From Planctomycetota bacterium (GTDB lineage Bacteria > Planctomycetota > UBA8108 > UBA1146), in contig JAAZXB010000004.1 in NCBI GenBank assembly GCA_014240375.1, positions 177,445 through 241,444 of the forward strand: a stretch of 64,000 nucleotides of DNA. Reading direction: 5' to 3'. Of this stretch, positions 1 through 7,512 are shown in pieces (position 1 is the first letter of the stretch; each line of letters starts with the position of its first letter). The translations under genes were made by a program, and so were the position numbers. The notes beneath the pieces were generated by a model. That model made no database searches, had not been told where the DNA came from, and saw nothing but the letters and a program-made list of their open reading frames with translations.

Positions 1-1159
1 CGATACTCATCAAAACCATCAGCACCAGGGTGCTGGCCCATGGAAGAGCCGAAGTCGCGGAAGTGTTAAAGCCTGCGGTCCGCGCCGTGACACTCCAGAA
101 CCACGAGTCACTCTCGACTCCGCTGATCAGGAGTAGCACCCCCCCCGAAATCAGCAAGACGAGACTGACCAGCAGGGTCAGTCGGGTCTGGAGCGGGAAT
201 CTTTGACTGCCATTCGAGCGTAACTTCCGCCACAAATCGTGAAGAACAGGGAAACCCAGTCCGCCGATGATGATCAGCAGCGCCATCACCATACGAGCGG
301 CACTGGAGTACCCTTCCAGCGATGAGGAGTGGAGGGAAAATCCGGCGTTACAGAAGGCACTGACGGCGTGAAATATCGCATCGAATAACCCACCCTCGTT
401 GTCGGTCGCCCAGATCAGAAACAAGGTTCCGATCGACTCCACCAGCAATGTGGAGATGAGGATCACAGCGAGCAAATTCCTCAGTTCAGAGATACCCACT
501 CCAGAGAGAGCCTCTCGTAGCGCCCTGCCCTGACGGATGCCGAGTCCCTCCCCCAGCACCAGGGTAAAGAAAGCAAAGAGACTGATCACTCCCAGGCCAC
601 CGAGCTGGATCAGACCGAGCAGAACCCACTGTCCTTCGATCGACAGTTGAGAACCGACATCGATGACGGTCAGTCCGGTGACGGTCACGGCACTGATGGC
701 GGTAAAGAGAGCATCTGAAAGGACCAAATCGTTCGAACTCTCGATCGATTGACACCGTGGCATCGTCAGGAGGGCGGTTCCGACCACCACGGGTGCCAGG
801 AAGAAGAGGATCACGACCAGCGCTCCACCTCGCCGAATTTGTTCCAGCAGGAAGGAAAGCAGTCCTAGCAAGGTGAAGCCCAGGGCGAGCAAGGCACCGA
901 TGATGACCAGGAATTGCTGATTCCAGCCGCACCCGATCAGGCATAGCAGCAGCACCGTCAATCCAGGGAGCGCGCTGCGAACCCCCTGAGAGCGCAGTTG
1001 CAGGAGCAAGTCGCTGAAGGCGACCAGAGCCAGCAGGAGGGGGAAGGTGGTCCACCCCTCGACCGGCATGCTGCCTGCTGGACTGAGGAACCAGGGCCCC
1101 ATCACCAGCAGCGCAGTGAGCCCCAGCAAAGCACGGATCGAGTGAGAAAAGAGGTCCAT
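1..1159 (-). CDS. ktrB: K+ uptake channel subunit, KtrB/TrkH family (3' end outside window)
   Basis: This open frame starts at an ATG at 1159 and runs off the left edge, so only about 386 N-terminal residues are present. The protein is almost entirely hydrophobic segments. Three of the four expected pore loops are visible: SAVTVTGLTV, then HAVSAFCNAGFSL, then SVTARTAGFNTS, each with the selectivity-filter glycine of the KtrB/TrkH family (the third has the T-A-G-F-N form typical of KtrB). The family forms the membrane subunit of a K+ (often Na+-coupled) uptake system gated by a cytoplasmic RCK/TrkA ring. The partner ktrA gene would be expected just beyond the left edge but cannot be seen. The family assignment is firm; KtrB versus TrkH is a judgement from the third loop and the compact N-terminus. 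Confidence 0.88.
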   Translation of the reverse strand, partial: MDLFSHSIRALLGLTALLVMGPWFLSPAGSMPVEGWTTFPLLLALVAFSDLLLQLRSQGVRSALPGLTVLLLCLIGCGWNQQFLVIIGALLALGFTLLGLLSFLLEQIRRGGALVVILFFLAPVVVGTALLTMPRCQSIESSNDLVLSDALFTAISAVTVTGLTVIDVGSQLSIEGQWVLLGLIQLGGLGVISLFAFFTLVLGEGLGIRQGRALREALSGVGISELRNLLAVILISTLLVESIGTLFLIWATDNEGGLFDAIFHAVSAFCNAGFSLHSSSLEGYSSAARMVMALLIIIGGLGFPVLHDLWRKLRSNGSQRFPLQTRLTLLVSLVLLISGGVLLLISGVESDSWFWSVTARTAGFNTSATSALPWASTLVLMVLMSI

Positions 1160-1287
1160 GGCGATTGATTGTGCAGGAACTGCGCTGCCGGGGCCAGTGC
1201 GTCTGGATTCCGGTCGGCGGATCTGCTAGAAAACGGGTCGCATACGGGGTCCAGTCCAGAAAAGGACCCCTGTTTCCCTGTTACCAG

Positions 1288-1360
1288 GGCCCTGTAGCTC
1301 AGTGGATAGAGCACCGGCCTCCGAAGCCGGGTGTCGCACGTTCGAATCGTGCCAGGGTCG
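1288..1360 (+). tRNA. tRNA-Arg (anticodon CCG)
   Basis: A full cloverleaf can be folded. The acceptor arms GGCCCTG and CAGGGTC pair with one G-U, the D arm holds AGCTCAGTGGATAGAGC, the anticodon stem CCGGC/GCCGG encloses loop CTCCGAA (anticodon CCG), and the T arm is GCACG-TTCGAAT-CGTGC. The discriminator base is G and no CCA is encoded. A 10-bp hairpin follows 9 nt downstream. Confidence 0.95.
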
Positions 1361-1369
1361 TTCAAATCG

Positions 1370-1395
1370 GCGCCGGGAGTCCTTTCTCCCGGCGC
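1370..1395 (+). terminator. 10-bp perfect hairpin after tRNA-Arg
   Basis: GCGCCGGGAG and CTCCCGGCGC form a perfect 10-bp stem with a 6-nt loop (TCCTTT). It sits between the tRNA and the Shine-Dalgarno of apaH. No strong T-run follows, so it may end or process the tRNA transcript instead of being a classic intrinsic terminator. Confidence 0.55.
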
Positions 1396-1417
1396 TGGCT
1401 TCGTTGCAGGAGGAGAT

Positions 1418-2257
1418 CTGAACTCGCCAAATACAGATCAGAATCGACCCGACACCTGGGTCATCGGGGATGTTCACGGCTGTCACGCCACCCTCTCCCA
1501 ACTGCTCGAATCGTTGCAGGAAAGCGATCCAGCGTGCCACTTCGTCTTCGTCGGTGACCTGGTGGGGAAGGGCCGTTCAAGCCTCGAGGTGCTGAAGACG
1601 GTTCATTCTCTCGGAGATCGTGCCGAGGTGATCCTGGGCAATCATGATCTCCATCTACTGGCGATTCACGCCCAGGTCGCCACAGCACGTGCTGGAGACC
1701 GCCTGGAAGAGTGCTTACAACACACCGCTATCGCTCAGCCGAAGCCGTGGGACTGGCCTCGTTGGCTGGCGGAGAAGCCGCTGGCGCTGATCGTCGCCGA
1801 AGTTTCCGGATCACCCTGGCTGGTGGTTCACGCCGGGCTCCACCCGCAGTGGAGTGTCGCCGAGGTGATGACGCGAGCCGTGCGCCTCTCACAGCGGATT
1901 CGCAGTGGCGACTGGTCCTGGTATTGCAATCCGACCGATCCGGATGGCGTCACCGCAGATTACTTGACGCGGGTGCGAGGATTGAAGAAAGACCTGTCAC
2001 TGGCGGATCAGTGGACCGGTGCGCTCGATTCCTGTCCGCCGACCGTGACTCCATGGTTCCAGGTCGAAGATCGGGAGACCCGCGAACACGCCACCATCAC
2101 GGGCCATTGGGCTGCTCTTGGGCTGGTTCGACATCAGAAGCATATCAGCATCGATACCGGCTGCGTTTATGGAGGAGCACTGGTAGCACTCTCGCTGCAA
2201 AGCGGGGTGACCCAACAAATAGAATGCCTGCCAGAAGATCGAATCGTGACCGACTAG
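1418..2257 (+). CDS. apaH: ApaH-like bis(5'-nucleosyl)-tetraphosphatase
   Basis: Calcineurin-type metallophosphoesterase of about 279 residues, the usual ApaH length. Metal-site motifs are present in order: IGDVHG near the N-terminus, FVGDLVGKG, LGNHD, VVHAGLHPQW, and the C-terminal GHWA...DTGCVYGG that marks ApaH. The family hydrolyses Ap4A symmetrically to two ADP. The only in-frame GTG codons upstream lie inside the tRNA-Arg gene, so the likely start is a CTG at 1418, 4-5 nt after AGGAGG (1408-1413). This puts IGDVHG about 15 residues from the N-terminus, as in known ApaH proteins. The gene ends tail-to-tail with the NYN gene, sharing CTAG. Identity is well supported; the CTG start is an inference. 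Confidence 0.87.
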   Translation: MNSPNTDQNRPDTWVIGDVHGCHATLSQLLESLQESDPACHFVFVGDLVGKGRSSLEVLKTVHSLGDRAEVILGNHDLHLLAIHAQVATARAGDRLEECLQHTAIAQPKPWDWPRWLAEKPLALIVAEVSGSPWLVVHAGLHPQWSVAEVMTRAVRLSQRIRSGDWSWYCNPTDPDGVTADYLTRVRGLKKDLSLADQWTGALDSCPPTVTPWFQVEDRETREHATITGHWAALGLVRHQKHISIDTGCVYGGALVALSLQSGVTQQIECLPEDRIVTD

Positions 2258-3045
2258 ACCTCGTCTTCGAGTAACTCATCGATGATGTAGGTGCCACTTC
2301 TCTGGTCCTTGTGGACACTGATCAACTTGTGTTTCTCGGCATCGACGAGCAACTTGGAGAAGTGTGTGTAACCGTGATATTCCTCGCTGAAGGTCGGCTG
2401 CTTGCGCTTCATCGTTTGCTTGACCATCGAGGCCCAGATCACCTCGTAGTTCTCTCGCTGCAGTGCAGCGATGGAACTGATGAGCAGGGAGAATGCGGCG
2501 TCCTGATCCTTGCTCAACTTTCGTGAGACTTTCTTGGTGGTCCTACGGGTTCTCTTCTTGCGAGTTCGAACCAGATCTTCATAGAAGATGAACTCATCAC
2601 AGTTATCGATGAGCAGGTTACTGGACGAGTGCTTGACCCCGAGACCGATGATCTTCTTGTTATTCTCTCGTAACTGGGAAACCAGTGGAGAGAAATCGCT
2701 ATCGCCGGAGATCAGCACGAAGGTATCGACGTGTGGCTTCGAGTAGGAAAGTTCCAGAGCGTCGACCACCATCTTGATATCGGCGCTATTCTTTCCCGAC
2801 ATCTTGCGCTCAGGAATGTCGATCAGTTCGATGGCACACTCATGGAAGGGCCGCTTGTACTGGGTCCAGTTGGACCAGTCAGCGTAGGCCCTCTTGACCG
2901 TGATCTTGCCCTTCTCTACCAGACGATCGAGAATCTTGACGATATCCAGTTTGGCGATCTTGGCTTCCTTGACACCGATGGCGATGTTGTCAAGGTCGAC
3001 AAATACGGCGATCTGGTGCTCATGGTCCACGTTGTTATTGTTCAA
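2254..3045 (-). CDS. NYN-domain ribonuclease-like protein with C-terminal OST-HTH/LOTUS domain
   Basis: Residues about 10-150 form a NYN (LabA/DUF88, PIN-like) domain: the acidic FVDLDN at the N-terminus, SADIKMVVDALE mid-domain, and ISGDSDFSPLV, which together give the acidic metal site of this nuclease-like fold. A basic linker (RKKRTRRTTKK) follows. The C-terminal ~65 residues (from DAAFSLLISS to KLISVHK) match an OST-HTH/LOTUS domain, an RNA-binding winged helix usually attached to NYN proteins. The start is TTG at 3045, placed 6 nt after AAGGGGG; the next codons run N-N-N-N. RNA cleavage or RNA handling is the probable role, but no substrate can be read from the sequence. Confidence 0.85.
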   Translation of the reverse strand: MNNNNVDHEHQIAVFVDLDNIAIGVKEAKIAKLDIVKILDRLVEKGKITVKRAYADWSNWTQYKRPFHECAIELIDIPERKMSGKNSADIKMVVDALELSYSKPHVDTFVLISGDSDFSPLVSQLRENNKKIIGLGVKHSSSNLLIDNCDEFIFYEDLVRTRKKRTRRTTKKVSRKLSKDQDAAFSLLISSIAALQRENYEVIWASMVKQTMKRKQPTFSEEYHGYTHFSKLLVDAEKHKLISVHKDQRSGTYIIDELLEDEV

Positions 3046-3270
3046 TTCAGTCCCCCTTCGATCGGGGTACCGGCTCGTCCGCCATTCATGAAAACAGAAG
3101 AGGACGCCAGTTCATCTGGAGAAATCAGTCCCTCAGCGATTCCCACGGGGGATTCCACTGCTGGACCTGGGGTCGATCCCCGACCGAGGATCGACGCTCT
3201 GCTTCCCCAAAGGGAAGCGGACCGACGCATCATGGCATGTGTGCCACTGTCGATGCAACCCCGCTCGGGC

Positions 3271-3291
3271 GTCGATCTGAAGAAGATCGAC
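3271..3291 (-). terminator. 8-bp hairpin downstream of propeller operon
   Basis: GTCGATCT and AGATCGAC pair perfectly around a 5-nt loop, 11 nt beyond the stop of the second propeller gene. There is no T-run on the minus strand, so termination is only a possibility. The rest of the 256-nt gap (3046-3301) shows no convincing gene. Confidence 0.3.
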
Positions 3292-3301
3292 ACCAGAGCG
3301 C

Positions 3302-4564
3302 TCAGGGGGTACAGGGGAATCCCTGCGCAGGCGATGGATCGGGGCCGTATTCGGGAAACGGGGCCGCCGGAGCCGGTCCCGCAGAAAAGACGAAATCGAG
3401 GATCCGGATCGCATCGCCCAGAGTCAGGCGGGAGTCATCATCGACATCTAGTGCCTCGAGGCAGGGGCTCGTCTCCACCCCAAACAGCACCAGTAATTCG
3501 TGAATCGCATCGGTCAGATCGACCACGCCATCTCGGTTGGTATCGCCGCGAATAAAGATCGCCGGAACCGAACTGGCATCGAGCGGATTGAATCCGAACT
3601 GAGCCTCTTCGATATTGGAGACCCCGTCGAGATCCTGGTCCCCGAGCGGATCCGCCAGCAACGCTCGCTGAAGCCCGGTCAGATCTCCGTGCCCATTGGG
3701 ATTGGTGACCAGTTCGACCGAGACGATCTCGAATTCACCAGAGATCGTGACCAGCGAGGCGCCATCTCGACAAACCACCGTGACGGAGCCATCGCCATTG
3801 GCAGCGATTCCGAGGGGCCGATCCGGAACGTCGATCACGGATTCCACTCCCTGGTCTCCCACCACCACCACTTCGTTGCTGGTTTGGCAGCAAAACCATG
3901 CTCGTCCCTGCAAATCCGTGGTCACTGCGATGGGAAAGGTACCCACCGTCTCACTCCACAACACTTCTCCGGTCGACGACAATCTGGTCAATCCCTCCTT
4001 TTCGGCGACCCAAAGCCCTCCAGCGGCAGCGGCACTGATCCCGGTGGGAAAGAAGCCCACCGGATAGGTTCCGAGCCACTGGCCGGAGTCATCGAGTCGA
4101 TAGATCTGATTGGCGTAGGAGCAACTGACCCAGATGTGTCCCTCGGTATCGATGGAGATGCCATAAGGAACCGAGCCGACCGGATGAGTGGAGACGATTC
4201 CGGCACCCGATTCGATCCGGATCACATCGTCGAGTCCCGGTCGGGTTCCCCACACTTGGCCACTGGCAGCGATGACCAGTGACTGAACGCCCACCACCGT
4301 TTCGATGACTTCGATGACGGCACCACTGGAATCGACATGAATCACCTGGTTGTTCTCTTCGATGGCGATCCAGCCGCCGCCACTGGCGGTGCGTGCGATG
4401 GCTCTCAGGTCGGAGGACAGATTCACGATCGGAGTGGAACCCGACTCACCCTGGACCCACAGAGTCTGCTGGTCGCCATACCAGGCGCCCTGGCCGTGGA
4501 GAAACGACGGCAATGCGATGGCACAACAGAGCCAGAATAGATGAATCTTGGTGCTGAAGGACAT
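3302..4564 (-). CDS. secreted NHL/Vgb-type beta-propeller with dockerin-like C-terminus
   Basis: A signal peptide (FWLCCAIALPSFLHGQ) follows an ATG at 4564 that has GAAAGGA upstream; the frame stays open 20 codons further but without support. Residues about 25-300 show repeated blades of the kind 'P-x-G-I-x-x-D-x-x-G-x-I-W-V' (YGISIDTEGHIWVSC, PTGISAAAAGGLWVA, IAVTTDLQGRAWFCC), as in NHL, SMP-30 and virginiamycin-B-lyase-like propellers. The last ~85 residues hold two EF-hand-like loops (DTNRDGVVDLTD and DVDDDSRLTLGD) and a tail with PFPEYGPDP and a final Cys. It lies 41 nt after the riboswitch-led propeller gene and is probably co-transcribed with it. Ligand binding at the cell surface is likely; enzymatic activity is not evident. 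Confidence 0.82.
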   Translation of the reverse strand: MSFSTKIHLFWLCCAIALPSFLHGQGAWYGDQQTLWVQGESGSTPIVNLSSDLRAIARTASGGGWIAIEENNQVIHVDSSGAVIEVIETVVGVQSLVIAASGQVWGTRPGLDDVIRIESGAGIVSTHPVGSVPYGISIDTEGHIWVSCSYANQIYRLDDSGQWLGTYPVGFFPTGISAAAAGGLWVAEKEGLTRLSSTGEVLWSETVGTFPIAVTTDLQGRAWFCCQTSNEVVVVGDQGVESVIDVPDRPLGIAANGDGSVTVVCRDGASLVTISGEFEIVSVELVTNPNGHGDLTGLQRALLADPLGDQDLDGVSNIEEAQFGFNPLDASSVPAIFIRGDTNRDGVVDLTDAIHELLVLFGVETSPCLEALDVDDDSRLTLGDAIRILDFVFSAGPAPAAPFPEYGPDPSPAQGFPCTP

Positions 4565-4605
4565 GGAGATTCCTTTCTCAAAAGAGGATGGACAGATCAA
4601 ATTTA

Positions 4606-6015
4606 TCACCCGGTGGTCTCGCAATCCAGGTCGTCGTCGCTCAGGTCATCCCCTGCAACGGGGAAAGGGTATAGCGGAGGGGGGCCCTGTGAAAAGAGGT
4701 AAGACAAGATTTGGATTCCATCGGAAAGGTCCAGCGTTCCGTCGTCGTTGGTGTCGGCGGAATCGGCGCAATCAATTGAAGTTCCGAGAAACAGATGCTC
4801 GAGTAATCGGATCGGATCGGCCAGATCCAGTTGCCCGTCGAGATTCAGATCGGCTCGGATGAAGGCTCCGATGACGGCGTGCACGCTGATCGACTCGACC
4901 CCCTGCTGGGTGGTATAAACACGTCCCCCGGAGACGCAGATCCGATTGGGTAGATTCCCTCCTGTCAGGATCTCAACCCGCTCACCACTGTCGAGCTGGT
5001 AACGCGACACGGTACCGGCGAAGTATTCCGCCACCAGAAAGGTACCTGCGGCCCCCTGGGTCACGGCACTTTGCACCGTGTCCGACGACTCCATCGGGTA
5101 TTCCATCAGGAGTGATCTACTGTTGAGATCGATGCGGTACACCACTGCGCTTCCGCCGAAAATTGTCAGCAAGGCACTCTGATCATCGAGGATGTGCAGA
5201 TCGCTGGGTGCTGGGAAATCGGAAGTCTCGACGTCGATCACCAGTTGGTCGAGCAACTGTCCATCGACGGGGTCGATCCACTGCAATTCGGGAGCCGCCG
5301 TGAAATCATCGCCAGGGAAGCCTACCGGAACCAGCAACGATCCATCTTCCAGCGCTGCAACAGCCGAAATGCCACCGGCAACTTCGATTCGCTGAATCAC
5401 TTCCTCGGTCAGCGGATCGATGATCACGATGTTCTCATCCGATCCATCAAAACTACCGCCATTGGAGGAGACGATGATCTCCCCGTTCCAGCCGAGGGCC
5501 AGTCCCGATGGATATCCGATGTCGCCTCCCGAACTGTCGCTGAAGGGTACAGCGGTGACGTTTCCACGGATCAGATCGACTCTGAACAGGCTACTGATCG
5601 TCGAGCAACTGACCCACAGATCGGAACCGGAGAGCAACAGATCTGTCGGGAAATATCCGACATCAAAGGTTCGTAGAACCTCGAGAGTCCGAGCATCGAA
5701 CTCGATCACCTGATACGCACTGTAATCCTCGACCGCCTCACCCAAGGGCGCGACATCGCCACAGATGGAGACGTATCCATATTGATGAGAATCATCGATG
5801 ACGATCGAGTACGGGTGAGAGTCGACGATGGAAGTGGCGATCTCGGTGGAAATCTGCGCGATCGGTTCTCCCGCAAGAGAGGGGGCAGGGATCCAGCAGA
5901 CCAGGATCCAGCAGACCAGGATCCCACCGGCCAGTAGAAGATCTTTCCCGCGGCTCCGACAGGAATCACCACAGCAGGAATCGCTTTTTAGAAGTAAATG
6001 GAACGATTTCAGCAC
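4606..6015 (-). CDS. secreted YVTN-type beta-propeller under cobalamin riboswitch control (BtuG-like candidate)
   Basis: About 469 residues from a GTG at 6015 (GAGAGG about 9 nt upstream). The reading frame continues upstream to 6324, but that part is the riboswitch and cannot be coding sequence. The N-terminus has a basic stretch, then a hydrophobic core containing a duplicated I-L-V-C-W, ending near PSLAGE, where signal cleavage is likely. Residues about 55-360 are propeller-like (VIDDSHQYGYVSICG, PTDLLLSGSDLWVSC, PSGLALGWNGEIIVSS, NRICVSGGRVYTTQQG). The C-terminus has two EF-hand-like loops (DLNLDGQLDLAD, DTNDDGTLDLSD) and a tail with PFPVAGDD and Cys. BtuG of Bacteroides is a surface propeller that binds B12; the riboswitch makes an analogous role plausible here, though homology to BtuG is not shown. 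Confidence 0.8.
   Translation of the reverse strand: MLKSFHLLLKSDSCCGDSCRSRGKDLLLAGGILVCWILVCWIPAPSLAGEPIAQISTEIATSIVDSHPYSIVIDDSHQYGYVSICGDVAPLGEAVEDYSAYQVIEFDARTLEVLRTFDVGYFPTDLLLSGSDLWVSCSTISSLFRVDLIRGNVTAVPFSDSSGGDIGYPSGLALGWNGEIIVSSNGGSFDGSDENIVIIDPLTEEVIQRIEVAGGISAVAALEDGSLLVPVGFPGDDFTAAPELQWIDPVDGQLLDQLVIDVETSDFPAPSDLHILDDQSALLTIFGGSAVVYRIDLNSRSLLMEYPMESSDTVQSAVTQGAAGTFLVAEYFAGTVSRYQLDSGERVEILTGGNLPNRICVSGGRVYTTQQGVESISVHAVIGAFIRADLNLDGQLDLADPIRLLEHLFLGTSIDCADSADTNDDGTLDLSDGIQILSYLFSQGPPPLYPFPVAGDDLSDDDLDCETTG
5891..5924. repeat. 15-bp tandem duplication in signal-peptide region
   Basis: The unit ATCCAGCAGACCAGG occurs twice in perfect tandem plus 4 bases of a third copy. Read on the minus strand it encodes ILVCW-ILVCW in the hydrophobic core of the propeller signal peptide. 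Confidence 0.95.
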
Positions 6016-6051
6016 TGCCCACGGCCTCTCTGCTCGGAGTTCTGGCCCGAT

Positions 6052-6070
6052 TTCACGCACTGTGCGTGAA
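6052..6070 (-). promoter_or_regulatory. 19-bp inverted repeat, likely riboswitch expression platform or operator
   Basis: TTCACGCAC-T-GTGCGTGAA has perfect 9-nt arms around one base. It lies between the cobalamin aptamer (ending near 6120) and the GTG start at 6015. In RNA it would form a hairpin, extendable to 11 bp with a bulge (GATTCACGCAC against GTGCGTGAAATC). No T-run follows, so it might act on translation, or at the DNA level as an operator. Confidence 0.55.
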
Positions 6071-6119
6071 TCGGAAGGATCCAGCGAAGAAAACGAAGGA
6101 GGCCAAGCTCCGACGATTT

Positions 6120-6320
6120 CACCCACAGGAGGTCTTCTGGCTTCCGGATCGTCCTCTCCCTGCGCCTTCCCACGACACATCGTAGTGGCTTTCCAGACCC
6201 ACGCCTGGAGTTGCAGGGGTTGTCCCCGGTTACAGCGGCGGCACCGCGGTGGATTCTCACCACACTTCCGATCCGGGTTGCCCCGAATCAATCCTGTCAC
6301 GGCTCTAGATACAGAACCTT
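6120..6320 (-). promoter_or_regulatory. cobalamin (B12) riboswitch
   Basis: Reading the minus strand, the conserved blocks of the cobalamin aptamer appear in the right order. There is a 5' arm GGTTCTGT (6318-6311), then GGAAGTGTGGTGAGAATCC, then the core CGCGGTGCCGCCGCTGTAA, then a peripheral stem with GCCACTA...CGTGGGAAGGC, and the 3' block GGAAGCCAGAAGACCTCCTGT ending near 6125 (split here: GGAAGCCAGAAGACC, then TCCTGT). This follows the btuB-type layout, where AdoCbl or related cobalamins repress the downstream gene. The gene it precedes is the secreted beta-propeller starting at 6015, about 105 nt downstream. No other cobalamin gene is visible in the window. Confidence 0.92.
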
Positions 6321-6378
6321 TCACGACGGTTCAAGGGCCAACAGTTGAAATCCGTCAGATCCAGGCCGACAATGTGGT

Positions 6379-7500
6379 ATGGCCAAATCATCTTCCAGAT
6401 CCCGATCTTCCAACCGCAAGGTGACCGTGGCCACCCTTCCCGCTCGGCTCAAGGAGGGGCCACCCCCCATCACCGTGGTGGTCGGGCAGGAGCAACTACT
6501 ACGCCGTGAAGCGATCGCGATGTTGCTCGATTCTCTGCCTGGCGGCACCCCAGACCCCGACTCGATCCTTCGCTACCAGGGAACTCGAAGCGCCACCGAT
6601 GAACAGATTCGTCAGATCTTCGATGAACTGAGGACACCGAGCCTGTTCGGGGGTGGGCCGGTAGTGATCGTCCAGGATGCTCAGAACTGGTTCAAATCGG
6701 ACCCCGATTCCTGGGTCCAGTTCTTTTCATCCGCCCCCACCGGATCACTGCTGATCCTCACCGCAGATGCTCTCGATGGACGGAGCAAGGTGGCCAAGGC
6801 GATCGGCAAGTTCGGACTCACCATCTCGGCGGATCGGCCCTTTCACCGTCCACCCCCATGGCAACCGGATGCCAACCCCTGGGATCACGAACTGAATTCC
6901 TGGGTGATCCATCGCTTTCACACTCATTCGTTGAAGGTGACGGCTCCGGTGGCCCAGTTACTCATCGATCGCATCGGCCCCCAGATGGATCAACTCGCCA
7001 ACGCCATCGAAAAAATCTCCACCATTTGTGACTCCCGTCAAATCGACCAGATCGACCAGAGCATCATCGTCGAGAATAGTGCCGCCGGTGGTGACGGAAC
7101 TGCCTTTGAACTGGTCGACTCGTGGTTCGAACAGGATCGAGCACGATCACTCCGAGTGCTTTCCGATATCGTCGAGCGCGGCGCACTCGATGAAAAGAAT
7201 CAACGAGTGCGAGATCCTCAACGATTGTTGCTGCAGTTTCTGGCGCTGTCTCTCAAACGTGCACGGGAACTGAGAAGCGTTCATCGCATCGTAGCGGAGG
7301 GTGGAGGTGAGCAGCAGATTCTCGAACAGGCAGGGATTGCCCGACCGTTTCTTCCGAGGATTCGCAAACAGTATCGAACTTGTGATCTTCCCAGGACCCT
7401 GAGAATCATCGAAACCCTGATCGAGATGGACTGGCAACTGAAGAGTGGTGCTGGAGCCTTGCCGGTGGAGTTGATGGAGCGCGCAGTGGTCAGCGTCTGA
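6379..7500 (+). CDS. holA: DNA polymerase III subunit delta
   Basis: A 373-residue protein with the HolA layout. An N-terminal AAA+-like domain opens with ITVVVGQEQLLRREAIAMLLDSL, preceded by a short basic tail; here only part of it is quoted (VVVGQEQLLRRE). It includes DELRTPSLFGGGPVVIVQDA, the family signature for the region that touches the beta clamp (shown by LFGGGPVVIV). A middle domain contains LIDRIGPQMDQLANAIEKI and a C-terminal helical collar domain holds DPQRLLLQFLA. Delta opens the sliding clamp within the clamp loader. The divergent upstream region is shared with the cobalamin riboswitch unit; the downstream neighbour (gspI) converges with only a 12-nt gap. A strong Shine-Dalgarno is not seen. 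Confidence 0.88.
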   Translation: MAKSSSRSRSSNRKVTVATLPARLKEGPPPITVVVGQEQLLRREAIAMLLDSLPGGTPDPDSILRYQGTRSATDEQIRQIFDELRTPSLFGGGPVVIVQDAQNWFKSDPDSWVQFFSSAPTGSLLILTADALDGRSKVAKAIGKFGLTISADRPFHRPPPWQPDANPWDHELNSWVIHRFHTHSLKVTAPVAQLLIDRIGPQMDQLANAIEKISTICDSRQIDQIDQSIIVENSAAGGDGTAFELVDSWFEQDRARSLRVLSDIVERGALDEKNQRVRDPQRLLLQFLALSLKRARELRSVHRIVAEGGGEQQILEQAGIARPFLPRIRKQYRTCDLPRTLRIIETLIEMDWQLKSGAGALPVELMERAVVSV

Positions 7501-7512
7501 GCTGCGACTTCC

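Noticed and set aside
486-1055. Arg-rich minus-strand open frame over the K+ channel gene
   Set aside because: It is in another frame of the KtrB-like gene, which has clear pore-loop motifs and runs off the window edge.
1288-1360. tRNA genes as integration sites of a mobile element (also tRNA-Pro at 56955)
   Set aside because: No integrase, no direct repeat of the tRNA 3' end, and neighbouring genes are ordinary chromosomal ones.
1331-1417. GTG start of apaH at 1331
   Set aside because: It lies inside the tRNA-Arg gene and the following codons cross a 10-bp hairpin; the encoded peptide is unrelated to ApaH.
3042-3293. Small minus-strand open frame between the NYN and propeller genes
   Set aside because: No Shine-Dalgarno, no recognisable motif, low-complexity Ser/Gly/Pro composition.
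5706-5972. Alternative small open frame in the propeller signal region, suggesting a frameshift
   Set aside because: The main frame already gives a good signal peptide and continuous propeller; the 15-bp duplication keeps phase.
6016-6324. Upstream extension of the propeller reading frame (about 103 extra residues)
   Set aside because: The extra codons translate the cobalamin riboswitch; the peptide is Arg/Cys-rich without family features, and a signal peptide begins after the GTG at 6015.
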